Of a DNA stretch of 64,000 bases, positions 24,040 through 34,600 are shown one piece after another (position 1 is the first letter of the stretch; each line of letters starts with the position of its first letter). Origin of the DNA: Eumeta japonica (taxonomy: Eukaryota; Arthropoda; Insecta; Lepidoptera; Psychidae). Position numbers and translations under genes: made by a program. Location: positions 124,001 through 188,000 of the forward strand of contig BGZK01000751.1 in assembly GCA_005406025.1 (NCBI GenBank). Reading direction: 5' to 3'. The notes beneath the pieces were generated by a model. It worked only from the letters and a program-made list of their open reading frames with translations. It was not told the DNA's origin and ran no database searches.

Positions 24040-24972
24040 ATGGCTGATGGAAATAGACTTCAAACCTGAGGATGCAAGGTTAGAGCTATATGGTGGATAT
24101 AGCTCTAACCTTGCACTTGCTGATAACACTTCCCAATCAAACTTTTTTAATATTTGTTGAGAGTAGATATATGTGGTCTAACGTTATCACAATGAAAAAA
24201 CACACTTTTGTGTAGATCAATTCCGGTCGCTTTTTCTACTTCTTGTTTGAGTATCATCACCTTATCCCAGCATCAACTTATTACGAGTAAATCCGGATTT
24301 CACTAGTCTGTCGAGCTTGGTTGTCCTTTGACCATGATCTTTTTCTCACGCTCTTATTGTAGGCAGTCCATTTTTCATCACCAACGACAAATCTTTTCAA
24401 TATACGATTCGGTTTCATAACGTTTCAAAAGAGTACACTATTCACTAGATCACTTTCAGTGAGCTCGTGTAGAACCCAAGTATCGAGCTTTTTTGTATAT
24501 CAAATGGGTTGAAACTGTTTTCTGATCAATCTCCAGCTCTTCAGCTACGTTGGGAGAACTAATATGTCGATTTTTCTCTACTTTTTCCACAATAGCATCG
24601 CCTTTGTCCGTAAAAGGTCAACCAGAGCAAATTACCGGATTGAATGCTTCATCCAATTTTGTGCCACTCTTATAGACATTGCATTAGGGCCATGAACGTC
24701 ACAATTTATTTTCGCGGCTGCGTCGCATTTTCCTCATTTTTATAACTAAACTTCAAAATGTATCTAATTTTTGCGTTAGATTTATTCGTTTTGGTGGACG
24801 AGAAAAACAACAGAAAAATGACGGGACATAGTTTTTACTTTCTACTCTTCTTTTCTTAAAATGTCATGTATTTAAAGGTATCAAAACTAGCCAAATACAA
24901 ACATCACGACCAAAGAGATTTTACTGCAACTTTTTACTTATAAAATACGAAAAAAAAATTTTCCCCTACCTA
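24040..24972 (-). pseudogene. Mariner transposase remnant
   Basis: Read on the minus strand, this is a decayed Tc1/mariner-superfamily transposase (DD34D type). From its N-terminal side: GPNAMSIRVAQNW (near 24690), DKGDAIVEKVEKNRHISS then VAEELEIDQKTVSTHL (near 24610-24515, the second helix-turn-helix), LLKRYETES, then GDEKW (near 24390, first catalytic Asp) and RKRSWSKDNQ. HCDNVRPHIS (near 24180) carries the second Asp, and PPYSSNLAS (near 24100) sits where PYSPDLAPSD is normal. The third Asp is not clear. Frameshifts and stops are many. The outer 5' end probably lies at 24970 (GGTAGGGGAAAA on the minus strand next to a TA). The opposite TIR was not found. A palindrome interrupts the gene (see 24074-24114). 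Confidence 0.8.
24074..24114. repeat. Perfect 18-bp snap-back palindrome in the mariner gene
   Basis: GCAAGGTTAGAGCTATAT (24074-24091), a 5-base loop, and the exact reverse complement (24097-24114). One arm is the expected coding text for YSSNLA of the transposase. The other is an inverted extra copy inserted just before it, giving ARLELYPPYSSNLA where the family has HPPYSPDLA. Confidence 0.8.
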
Positions 24973-24984
24973 ATATTACAATGA

Positions 24985-25241
24985 AATACTAAAACAGTAC
25001 TCAAACCGGTTTTGAGCTGTTGGGGACAGTCAGCAACTCTAACTTTAACATTTTGCAACGGTTTTTCAACAATGTGTTAAAAACAAACAAACAATCACTA
25101 GTGCTCTCCAATTTACTGAGATTCGTGACCAAACGACACAAGTTTAGTAGATTCTTCTATCACGTCAACAAACTAGCATTAGACCTCGCAGAACATTCTA
25201 GAGATATTAGAAGACTGAAAAAACCAAGATATATAAACTGA
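24985..25241 (+). pseudogene. Jockey-type LINE reverse-transcriptase C-terminus
   Basis: A plus-strand open segment (73 codons from 25020) reads GTVSNSNFNILQRFFNNVLK and later HVNKLALDLAEHSRDIRRLK. Jockey-clade LINEs typically end WGTASNSNIEILQRFQNKVLR..HPNVLALNLLDNSxNxRRLKR, so the match covers both ends of the fragment. Upstream, TVLKPV fits the preceding IRPVWTYG box. The middle has drifted. The fragment is bounded on its left by the mariner end at about 24970. The LINE is a different family from those at 23103-23800 and 21516-22366. Only the tail is present, so it is non-functional. Confidence 0.75.
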
Positions 25242-25797
25242 ATGAAAAAAGAGTGAGCTACCACATAAGACAAGAAGATTAGAGGAAATCTGGGGGGTTC
25301 TACTCTCACATACCACATCACAAATAAATAATCTGCTTATAGTGCTATAAAGCCATTGATATCAGTTAGCGCAAAAATTTGAAAAAGTAAAACTGTGATT
25401 AGTACTTAACTACGTAAATGCATAACAGGGAATACGCGTGTATTTTTCATTATTTTAAATTCATTGACTATATCGATGACACATAGTAAAAATAAAAAAA
25501 ACAGTGAATAAATTTAAGTTTTTTGAACGCTGCCTTTTTTCGCGGTCCTTAGATGACGTCAAAACCACGATCAGTATTTTCTATAATTATTTCACATAAA
25601 TTTTGAATTTAACTAGACATTCAGATCACGGAAGAGATATAAAATTATTTTATAGATATTATATTGTGCCAAAATGCAAAAAACGCTATAATGAGTATTT
25701 CCATTAGTGTTTTTTCATATTCAAAGAGATATAACGTATGAAATTAATAGTGTAAGGTTATGAAAAGAGTTGAAATTTGTGTCTCCAATAACATTTT
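25242..25797. other. Spacer, no feature seen
   Basis: AT-rich sequence between the LINE fragment and the family-Z element, with no recognisable ORF. Confidence 0.5.
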
Positions 25798-26266
25798 GAC
25801 GTGACAACGTCTTAAATTAGGTTGCGGCTGGGAGTCACTTATGAAAAAGTGTAACGCTCGGTAACGTTACGATGAGTCACCGAACGAGAGAGAGGCCCGC
25901 CGAATGCCTTGCGTCTCTCTCCCACTCAACTATGATCGGTCTGCCGCGCGCGCAGCACTAGAGAATTAGTGCATAGCTTGCAAATGTATTGCAAGTTATT
26001 GTATGTATATTTGTATATAAATACGTATGTATGTGTAAAGGTAAAAATAAAATTTTGTTAATATGAAATTCAGTGCGAGATTCTTTGTATAAATTAATGT
26101 TTTAAATATAATTCTTTGTATAAATAAATGTTTTAAATTGTTACTATTATTTCATCCTTCTTCCTACTATACGAATGAATATTCACATTAAAATGATTTT
26201 ACCATTCAAAGTCGTTGTCACGTAAAACTTTCGCCCGTATACCGACTTTACAGGCAACCAATTTTT
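25798..26266 (+). mobile_element. Non-autonomous repeat family Z, copy 1
   Basis: The element begins GACGTGACAACGTCTTA and ends with GTCGTTGTCACGTAAAAC, TTTCGCCCGTATACCGAC, then CAGGCAACCAATTTTT. It therefore has an inverted GACGTGACAACG word at the left edge and about 60 bp inside the right edge. A GC-rich head (25798-25979) contains facing GAGAGAGAGGC and GCGTCTCTCTC tracts. An AT-rich tail (25980-26266) contains a ~30-bp tandem duplication (ATTCTTTGTATAAAT twice). No ORF, so it must be mobilised in trans. The tail is almost identical to that of copy 3 (61249-61768), while the head differs. Copy 2 is at 43000-43400. I cannot assign it to a superfamily. Confidence 0.6.
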
Positions 26267-27099
26267 TTGTATTGTAAAGATCACTTTAATGTAAGCATGT
26301 TATATTATCGACAAGTAAGTTTTGTATTGAATGAAGTATGTAATTTTGTTTAAGCTTAGTTAGTTTAAAAAAGGGTAGTAAAACTCCTTTACACCTCACA
26401 CATATCTATAAAAATTTAATCTTCATCTTAACTGTCTTTCTAATTAAGTTTCTCTAAATTATTTATATAAATATGCTCTAATTATGAATGTATTCCATTT
26501 TAGGTAGATTTCGTTTTCATTTGTCGCGTTGTGACAAATCACTTTCAGTCACTGTCCAAGATGATTCCTAATCACACAGGAATGATAAACTTGCAATAGT
26601 TAATGAATAAAGTTAAAGACACACAATTTTGAACAATTTTTTATTTAAGTGCTAGTGACACAGCTAAATGTCCACGTCAAAAGTCCGAAAACATGGCATT
26701 TCACAAAATATTTTGTTGCGATTGATAGTGATTTTTTCACAAATTTTATTCTCTTGTTTTGTACTTTTTATTGAATATTTTATAAGATCGAAAAGAAACT
26801 AATTAAGAAATGCATAATTTAGCTATGATATTAGGACAATAAAAATTCGTAAAAAAATAAAACAAAATTATACCATATTCATATTTATTATCTGATCAGC
26901 TGCGTAATGCACTTTTTAAAATATTATTTGTAGTTCTATATTACATTATGTCCTTAAGATGTGCACAGAGTCCCGTAGCATACTATTATAGCAAACAAAT
27001 TGTTCTATGGACAATTATAACAAGTACACTTCGGTATATTTAACATTATAAGAAATCACATACAAATATTAAATATTAATTCTCACAAAGAAAAAACAT
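26267..27099. other. AT-rich spacer
   Basis: No supported feature. Confidence 0.5.
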
Positions 27100-27160
27100 A
27101 GAAAAGAGCGAGCAGGGCCCCATTCATTTTATTTCTCACATTCACTATTCTTCTAATAAC
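27100..27160 (-). pseudogene. Short LINE fragment (same family as 17230-17560)
   Basis: The minus strand gives VNVRNKMNGALLALF, matching the VNAGNKVNGALLAIMNSKS segment of the LINE family found at 17230-17560, where the equivalent text is RNQVNGALLATLNSKS. The flanking sequence to about 27260 resembles the AT-rich sequence next to that copy, but I cannot read protein from it. A small, dead remnant. Confidence 0.5.
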
Positions 27161-27719
27161 TGATCGTCACACTATATCGATCGATCGACACACTAACTGA
27201 ACATATCGTCATTTGTAAACGAATCATTCAACTAGTCAAACTCTCATTAGTTTGAGTTTCTCATCGCATTCATACTCACCTCGGTTACAATCAACCCCCG
27301 ATAACTTTATTCATTTGAAATATACAATATTCTTATAAACGTAGAAATACAAATCGTTAAGATATAAAGTTAATGATAATGTGCATCAAATTCGGTTAAG
27401 TTACAGCGACGCTTCATTGCAAAATGAGATAATATTTTTATCATATTCTTAATTATACCCAGACCCCGCTTCAGGCCCATATATTAAAATGGAAATGGGA
27501 AATATATAACAATGTTTAGTTCTAATTAGAGAATTGCTGCCTAAGTATATTATTAATTTATTAATATGTTACTGCATTATCTATTGATCTATCACAGTGA
27601 ATAAAAAAAAAATAAAAGCACTTTTCAAAAAATTGCAGAGATTTCGGTATAAGTGATTTCAAACATTGTATACAACAGTGTATATAAAATAAACAACATA
27701 TTTTTTTGATGTAAATTAG
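27161..27719. other. Spacer
   Basis: No supported feature besides the TCGATCGATCGA run near 27178. The minus-strand frames at 27561-27810 are low-complexity, Cys-rich by chance and unrecognised. Confidence 0.45.
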
Positions 27720-27980
27720 GTTGCGGCAGCACCATTTTGCTGACGATACCACGTGTCTTATATTTAAAAGTAATCCGAGATTCGCACAGAAGTGTGTGTA
27801 CATTCCTCAAAGACTCTTGTAATGAAGAAGGCTTTCAGCTCCAGTGGACGGAAGCCATTGCAGCGCCAAAGTGGCGGGGCGCGGCGGCCGCACTACCACA
27901 GCTTATATTTTGCAGAGCTTTTTGCCTGCCCCTAACGCTGGAACGGGTCGCTTTTTATAGCGCTATTCGTTGAAATGCAA
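27720..27980. promoter_or_regulatory. G+C-rich patch with unrecognised 78-codon frame
   Basis: A GC peak at 27860-27895 (GGCGGGGCGCGGCGGCCGCA) lies in a plus-strand frame of 78 codons (27737-27973). The translation has no recognisable domain. Possible regulatory island or a non-conserved exon. Confidence 0.25.
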
Positions 27981-28274
27981 ATTACGTTATAATATTGTAA
28001 CGGAAAATTTTTTTGCACGTTGAGCAAAAAAAAAAATTGGAAAATTACTGACGTCATTTCATTATGTTTAACGAAACAGAAGTTAGAAAAAAAGAACGTA
28101 AAATGGTTCGAAATTCAGAAACTTTTTCTATTAGATAACAGAATATATCTTTATTTATAAGCCTACATCATTTGTCAGAAGTGTAGATAGAGACCACAGA
28201 TCTCCAAATATTGCTTTTGTTTACTTGTGATATAACTTAAAATTAATATTAAACTTGAATATTTTTCACCTAAT

Positions 28275-28282
<8 letters not shown>

Positions 28283-28325
<43 letters not shown>
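28283..28325. repeat. (TA)n microsatellite
   Basis: About 43 bp of alternating AT with one phase slip near 28320, preceded by a short (CA)n run. Confidence 0.95.
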
Positions 28326-29579
28326 CATAACGTAATGTGTTAGGGACCGTATTTAAATAAAAGTAAAATACGTAAATTATTTTTACTGATATTACTTAGG
28401 GAATTGATTTTGTGAGATAGATAAACAATCGGATGTATAGTAATTCTGAAAATAAATTTAGGATAAAAGCAATCAACATTGTAGTAAATTATAACCTTTT
28501 CAAAGTCAGTCCCTGAGTTACCGAGCTTTGTTTGTTGTCGTTTCAGTTTGCGTGGAAATATGGTAACTTTCCACAGAAAAAAGTTACTTAAGTTCATTTC
28601 CAACAACAAATACTTACGCACGTAATGTTTAACTGCATAATAATCACAAAGTATTTTACTAGATTAGTGCCAGCTATAATTTTTGTCATGTAGCGCCATT
28701 TGTTGTTGAGAATCGAACAGCAACAATGTAATTATCTCAAAAATCTACGAAATAGCACTAAATAAATCAATATAAAAAATATCTTATTTTTCAAGGGAAT
28801 TTACCTACATAGGTATTTTGTCTGGAAAAATAAATAGAATTAAAAACAAAATTTCATCAAAATGCAAATTTAAATTAAAATCATCAGAACGGTTTCTAAG
28901 ATAGTTTTATTGCTCATTTAAAATATTATGATAATGTCGCCTATCACATATAAGTTTATTGTACTCACACACAAGCAATTACTTTTAATTATATCTACTT
29001 GTTTTCTATCGCTTCCTTTCTAGAAAAAAACTAGAATGAAAATCGACTGTTTCAAAATTGAATATAATAAAATGTCATTATTATTATATTACAACAATTA
29101 TTCGACACTTAGACTTGGGAAAATAATGTGAAACTCTCTGGATCAATAGTCTTAATCTTTCCTCATCCCCTTATAAAGAGTATTTATTTTACTCACTCTC
29201 GTACATGTTAGATTACTAGCAGAGGATAATAAAAAAGCTATAATCATTATTAGTAAATAACCTTCTTATAAATACAAGTCGCTGTATTAAGAAGTAGGTA
29301 AAAATGTGTGAAATATGTTAATTCTATCCTGCTTGTTTACGAATGCGTGCTCCGCTTTCGAAATTTTAAGCCGACAACCCTAAAGTAACGCTTCATTGAA
29401 ACATGACGACTCAACGGGATATCTACGTTCCCTAAGTAACACGATTCCTCCCTTCCCCGAATTAAACCCAACATTTAAGCGTAGTCAAAAATATCCCTAA
29501 GTTAAAAAGTAAAAATTAAACGTATATTCGCGTTAGATAAAATCGAATAAGGTAATTAAAACACAGACTAGAATTTACG
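28326..29579. other. AT-rich spacer
   Basis: The 93-codon minus frame 28340-28621 has no recognisable features. Text near 28835-28910 resembles decayed repeat DNA. Confidence 0.45.
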
Positions 29580-30016
29580 CGCAACTTTATTTAGGTTCTC
29601 CGTAAATAAATGACCCTTAATTAATTCAATTCGCGGAATATATCTCGGCGTCCATTAACTCCCGCGGCATGTTTAGAGCCCTCCGAAACACGGGCGGCGG
29701 GGGGCAGAGGAAGGGGTCCGATATTACATTTTCGGGATCAGGTCGACGATCATAATAGTTTAGCGAAAATCGTTATGTGTTCACCCCAAATATTTTCTAC
29801 GAAAATTCTAGGGAAAAAATGCAGTTCGCGCGAGGCGGAATTCCAAAAAGCCGACGCCGGCGCCGCCGGGACGTTCCGACGTTGAAAGAGTTAATAGACC
29901 GTGAAGGTAAATCTTTGCCGGTGTGTTATAATAAAAAGGATGTGCTGTGGCATAGAGATTTTACCGAAGTCAAATATATAACAATTTCTAAAACGTCGAG
30001 ATACAATTCATAGGCT
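29580..30016. promoter_or_regulatory. GC-rich island with homeodomain-like sites
   Basis: AT-rich TAATTAATTCAATT (near 29617) is followed by CCATTAACTCCCGCGG, a G-rich run (GGGCGGCGGGGGGCAGAGG near 29690) and CGGGATCAGG. A 78-codon plus frame (29777-30013) includes an Arg run (SRRRRRRD) from a CGCCGGCGCCGCCGG tract but resembles no known protein. Clustered TAAT words beside CpG-rich DNA suggest an enhancer. Confidence 0.3.
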
Positions 30017-30083
30017 CATATTTCTAAAAGAGCTATATATTAAAAAGTATTAGGTTCTAATTTAATCGTCTGACGGCATGATT

Positions 30084-30280
30084 TAGGCCGTGTCCACACT
30101 GTGAAATAAAATTCGCGCTGAAGTAAATCCGCACCGTATCGCGTTCGATTTGCATCAAATCGCTGATTGTTTCCTCGTGAATCTTTAACCGCCTGTGCGG
30201 CTACTCCTGTAAGATTTAATGTGTAGCAGGATTTCGAGAAAAAATTGCCAGTTGAAATATCACAGTGCGAACAGGGCCTA
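30084..30280. mobile_element. ~197-bp TIR element (MITE-like)
   Basis: TAGGCCGTGTCCACACTGTG at the left and the inverted TAGGCCCTGTTCGCACTGTG at the right (ending 30280) match at 17 of 20 positions. The interior has no ORF. The ends are flanked by TTA on the left and by TAC on the right, so a short TA-type target duplication is possible but not proven. Confidence 0.65.
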
Positions 30281-30459
30281 CAGCGTTATTAGCGCGTATT
30301 AAATAAAAGTCCTTTTCTAACTGAGTCGAGTAAAACTCTTAGTAATGCATAAGTTTTTTATGGATTTATTTTCCCGATTCAACCACGTTCCAGAATCGAT
30401 AAAATTATGGGGTACATTTTCGATTCGCAAGGCTTACCTATACCGAGTTATATTGTGTC

Positions 30460-30580
30460 ACACTAAAGCCGCTTTCACATCGGACAGACGTCGGTGTGTG
30501 GGCGCCGGTCGTGTGAGCGCTCGCCGGGGACGACGCGAAGTGTTGGCTCGGTGTCGGTTCGGCGTAAATGCGAAGTAGAG
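30460..30580. other. G+C-rich patch
   Basis: CTAAAGCCGCTTTCACATCGG starts a CpG-rich ~100-bp patch. The first words resemble the end of a TIR element, but I find no partner end. Overlapping frames on both strands are open because of composition. Confidence 0.25.
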
Positions 30581-30839
30581 AATGTATATTACGGTATATT
30601 GGATAAATGTGTAACGCCCACATTCGATGGTCGAGTGTCGTCTCAACGTGAACGTCTTCCAATAAAACTTCTTCGTTATGTTGGGCCTGCGAGGGACAAT
30701 CTCAAACTGGGAGATCTATTTAAAGCCCCGAAAAATCATATACTTATACCGAACATATTCTTAGAACACTGGTGAATTTCATTATCAAGAACAAGGTAGA
30801 AGCCAAACATACGAACCGAACATACGCCATAAATCGACC

Positions 30840-31260
30840 ATGCCAGAAGTTATTGACGAACTTCGTAAAAATAACCGTAAACCTTGTATCGTCTTACACC
30901 ACGACAATGCCAGGCCAAACAGACAAATAAATTTTCATCTCTTTCGAAATATTGAACTTATGAGCAATCTTGTGTACAGTCCCGACTTGGCACCTTGTGA
31001 CTTTTTTTTGTTCGCAAAAATTGCGAATCAATTACATGGTGAACTATTTTCATCACTACAAGAGTAAAGAGGTTGGCGAAGAGTATGAAGAACATGTTTC
31101 CCAGGTCATCAGGGAAGAGTGGCATAACTGTTTTCAAAATTGGTTTTTTCGTATGAGAAAATGCATTTTGTTAATGAATATTTTGAGAAACAGTAAATTC
31201 ATGTTTGACCATTCATGATAGTTTTTCTCGTTCATTCCAGAAATTTTCAGTGCGTCTACG
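30840..31260 (+). pseudogene. Mariner transposase C-terminal half
   Basis: The plus strand encodes PEVIDELRKNNRKPCIV, then LHHDNARPNRQ with the second catalytic Asp, then NIELMSN and YSPDLAPCDFFLF with the third Asp. After a frameshift near 31060 it gives EEYEEHVSQVIREEWHNCFQ and NWFFRMRKC, the usual mariner C-terminus. The two Asp are separated by 31 residues rather than the canonical 34, so about three residues are deleted after ARP. The N-terminal DNA-binding half and the first Asp are missing. Upstream sequence (30590-30839) is not transposase that I can recognise. A different mariner lineage from those at 24 kb and 61 kb. Confidence 0.85.
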
Positions 31261-33109
31261 TAAGTGAATGTTATTAATAATAAAAACAAAATTGAAATAT
31301 TCTATATGTTACAACCTGCGGTAGGAATAAATTAACGAAAAGATACAAATTACTTAATTACTTAATTACTACTAGATTACTACTAGATGTCGCCACAAAT
31401 ACATTTCTCATTTGTAAGAGTTCGGCTTTTCGTGTTTTTATTAATTATAATTTAACGACACTTAATTAAATAGCTATTTTTTATACGAAACTACTGGCTA
31501 TAATTCTAAAGCTAATAAAAAAAAAAGCTTTATACTATTTATAAGTATTACTATTTTAATGTAATTTCGTTTTTACAACATTAAATAATTTTTTGAAGTT
31601 GACAGAATTAAAATTCATTTAATTATCAGTATAATGGTATGCACATTTTTATATTTCCGTGTACTGACGAGTATAAGGCGAAAGGAACAGTTGCTGATAA
31701 GAGGTGATTAATTTTTTTCAATCGTAAATCACTCTCAAATGCTGCGCATTACGAGTCGTGCGATAATAAGAAGAGTATGTTTATTTTTTATTTGTTTACT
31801 TCAATAAATATATTAAGTCGTTGAGCATCGGTGTGGACGTTTTACATCCGGTGATATGTGTAAACAACTATCAAAAGCATATCCTGAATATCCATCCTCT
31901 TATAATTAAGCACATCATAAAAGCTCTAGCATCTATATGTTCTTGCAAGTGAAGCTGCAGACACTGTTAGTATTGTCGTGTATTAATTGGTTTCCGTTCG
32001 CACGACCTAAGAATGCGTCGTGGATCATCTTTCGACAGGTTCCGTTTCTGTTAGCGTACTCGCTTCCTCCCCTCCGCCGTTATCGGAAAGGTGAAGTTGT
32101 CACATAATAGATAAACTCACTTAAAACTATTCGCTATTACACGCGTATATTATAGCTTTTGCCCGCGGCTTTGTCCGCATTCACTATGGTTTTTGATTGT
32201 CAATTATAATTATACTAAGCATTGTATTTATTTTAATGTACCGTTAAGGTGCTTTAATGTGAAATACTTGAAACGGGAGCACATATTATAATGAATGCAT
32301 TTGCTTATGCAAAATATGATGTTTTTGTTACATCTTTGGTTCTCACAATCATTCCAGCTCAAAATTTTAAGTGTTGTTTTCAAGTCTGATTATAAAATAT
32401 TAAACACAAAAAGTTTTACTAAAAGCGTATTAGTGATTTTTGCATGATTCTAGAATAAACACCCAGATAGAGAGAAAAAATTGTAAATCGGAGATTTGGA
32501 GTCAGAAACACCTCAACACCATATCGTAACATATTTTAGTAAATGTCTTAAAAAGACACACACATACACCAATATGCCAGACATGCATATGTGTGTCCAT
32601 TTAACATATCTGCAGTTTTTATTAGTTTGGTGAAATAATTTACCGGGGAATTTTATATAGATAATAAATAGAAATACATTTTTAACAACTATAAAAATAT
32701 GAAACAGGTCAATTGTTTTCGATAATCGAATATACAAAAAAGGCTTTCGTAGGACTTCAATAGCTGCTATTATCAATATCATCTAGAACACAATTATTAT
32801 ATAATTCTCTGATTTTCTTAAAATACATAGAAGCAAACATTTTTAAAAACTTCTAACTACCTTTTATTCGTTCTCGGCGTTTCGTTAAAGTTTCGAGCTT
32901 ATAAATTTTTATTTTTGTTATATAACGGCACAAGCGATATAAATATCATCGCGAAATTTAATACGTTATTAAATTAACAAAGGCCGCTATATATAGAAAA
33001 CCTTCCGAGTAAAATCAAGATGACTTGGTTTCGTACATTTCGTAAACGTTGTCAGTATAAACTATACAAAACAGACAATAAGGTCTACATTGCGCGACAG
33101 TGAGCCCAA
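31261..33109. other. AT-rich spacer
   Basis: Contains a local duplication at 31350-31390 (TTACTTAA twice, ATTACTACTAG twice) and the short repeat at 32152-32205 listed separately. The 89-codon minus frame 32513-32782 is unrecognised. Confidence 0.45.
32152..32205 (+). repeat. Head of the common lepidopteran CGCCCGCG repeat
   Basis: TATAGCTTTTGCCCGCGGCT then TTGTCCGCATTCAC matches the widespread block usually read GCCCGCGACTTCGTCCGCGT. The same head precedes the hexamer arrays at 7.3 and 10.8 kb, but no array follows here. Confidence 0.5.
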
Positions 33110-33420
33110 ATCGTAAACCAATTTCGTCGCGTAAGTTATTTAATTAAAACTATTAGATTACCCGCCGCCCTTCCGGGAAGGGCGGCCGACGATTCGATAG
33201 CCGGTCGTGATTATTCAAATGTATGTTTTACGAAGCGGGGAAACTTTGACGCGGCGGTCCCTGGGCCGCTCAGACAATCACATCTCGGCGTGAATTTTTT
33301 CGTACGTCCGCGGATGGTCACCGAAAGCGCAGCGGTTAAACATCGTTAAGTGACTTGAAAAAGTCGTATGGGACACGTGCTCACGCGAAAGAAAACGCCG
33401 ACGTAAGAAGAATTGTCCTC
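33110..33420. promoter_or_regulatory. GC-rich island with 11-bp palindrome and clustered sites
   Basis: A perfect palindrome (GCCGCCCTTCC / GGAAGGGCGGC, one central base) lies at 33164-33186. Around it are TTATTTAATTAAAAC (homeodomain-like), CGGGGAAACTTTG (close to the Rel/NF-kB consensus GGGRAAHYYY) near 33236, and CACGTGC near 33374. No coherent ORF. The motif mix suggests a cis-regulatory module, by inference only. Confidence 0.35.
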
Positions 33421-34434
33421 GCTTGTACGTTTCAAGCGTTATAACTTTGCTTGAGAACTGGCAACTTTATGACGTATTTACACTGAAAAAAAAGGTGACC
33501 GAGTTTAAATTTAGCTCGCTTGAGAAAAAAATCTTGGGTTAAGTTCTATTGACAAATAATGCGCGTAATTTAACAAATCGGATTATTCGAAACAATAATT
33601 GTATTGTTTAAGACAACCAAATTATTGGTTTGCTCAAAATCAACGATGCGAATTCGTTACGTTATATGAATTCTTTATAGAAATGATCATTTTTTATCAG
33701 TCTAATTTCCCGCTAAGAAATTGATAATTATCGTAAAAGTTATTATTTTTAATCGGATATTCTAAAATCGAGATTTCATTACATTGATGTATTAAAATCC
33801 TAAGAAGGTTTTCTGGTAATTTTCACATGTTTATATGTATTTATGTTTGTTTGTGTGTATGCCTTAAATATTTTTTTCTACGTTTTGGGCTAATTGTAAT
33901 CAGTCTTGCCGTATTTGAAAGGACTTAATTGAACTTACTTTATACAAATACTTTACATCAATATGTACATTTTGAGAAACGAAAAATTTAATAATTTCTG
34001 AGCTATGATTCGACGGATTCCAAATTCTAATCAGCGCTATTTCTAATATATCTTTGTTAATTTTTGTAAAGTTGATCGAAATTAATTAATTGTTCGAACG
34101 ACATATTGTAAAAAGTATTCTCAAAAAGCAATTAATTTCAGTATTCATAAAAGTTTGATTGTTAAAATAAAATTTATTGTTGGATATAAAAACGACACAA
34201 GTTCCTCGAAATAGGTCAAGTAGATCTAAAGTTTCCAAAATGATATTATGTTTCTTGACCGGTTGACTTCTGCATTGATCTTTTCCTATATCTCATCCAT
34301 TGCACTCAAAAAAGTGCATTGAATACCCAAAGCCTCATACAAATCGGTTCCTTCTTTCTAAAATATGTATTTCACAAAATATTTGATAAACAACAATTAG
34401 GAATTATTTTATACCATTTATAATTTAATGACAT
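33421..34434. other. AT-rich spacer
   Basis: No supported feature. Confidence 0.5.
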
Positions 34435-34600
34435 AATAAAGAGGACGTTGAATTTTGAGCTTGGTGAGCAACAATATTGTAACCCTTTTCCAGCTCGGAA
34501 CAATATTGCCCAAAACAATGCCAGAAGTTTCGGGGCTGTCCTGCAGGGCCAATCATTGTTCGAATTTACTTTTATTCGCATTCATTAACAGAACATTTTA
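34435..34600. repeat. GAGCTC-type dispersed repeat, copy 1
   Basis: CCAGAAGTTTCGGGGCTGTC then CTGCAGGGCCAATCATTGTT and CGAATTT recur at 51496-51540 as AAGTTTCAGGGG..TGCAGGGTCAATCATTTTTC. Related text occurs at 51590-51640 and 56300-56350. A diverged dispersed family. Confidence 0.5.
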
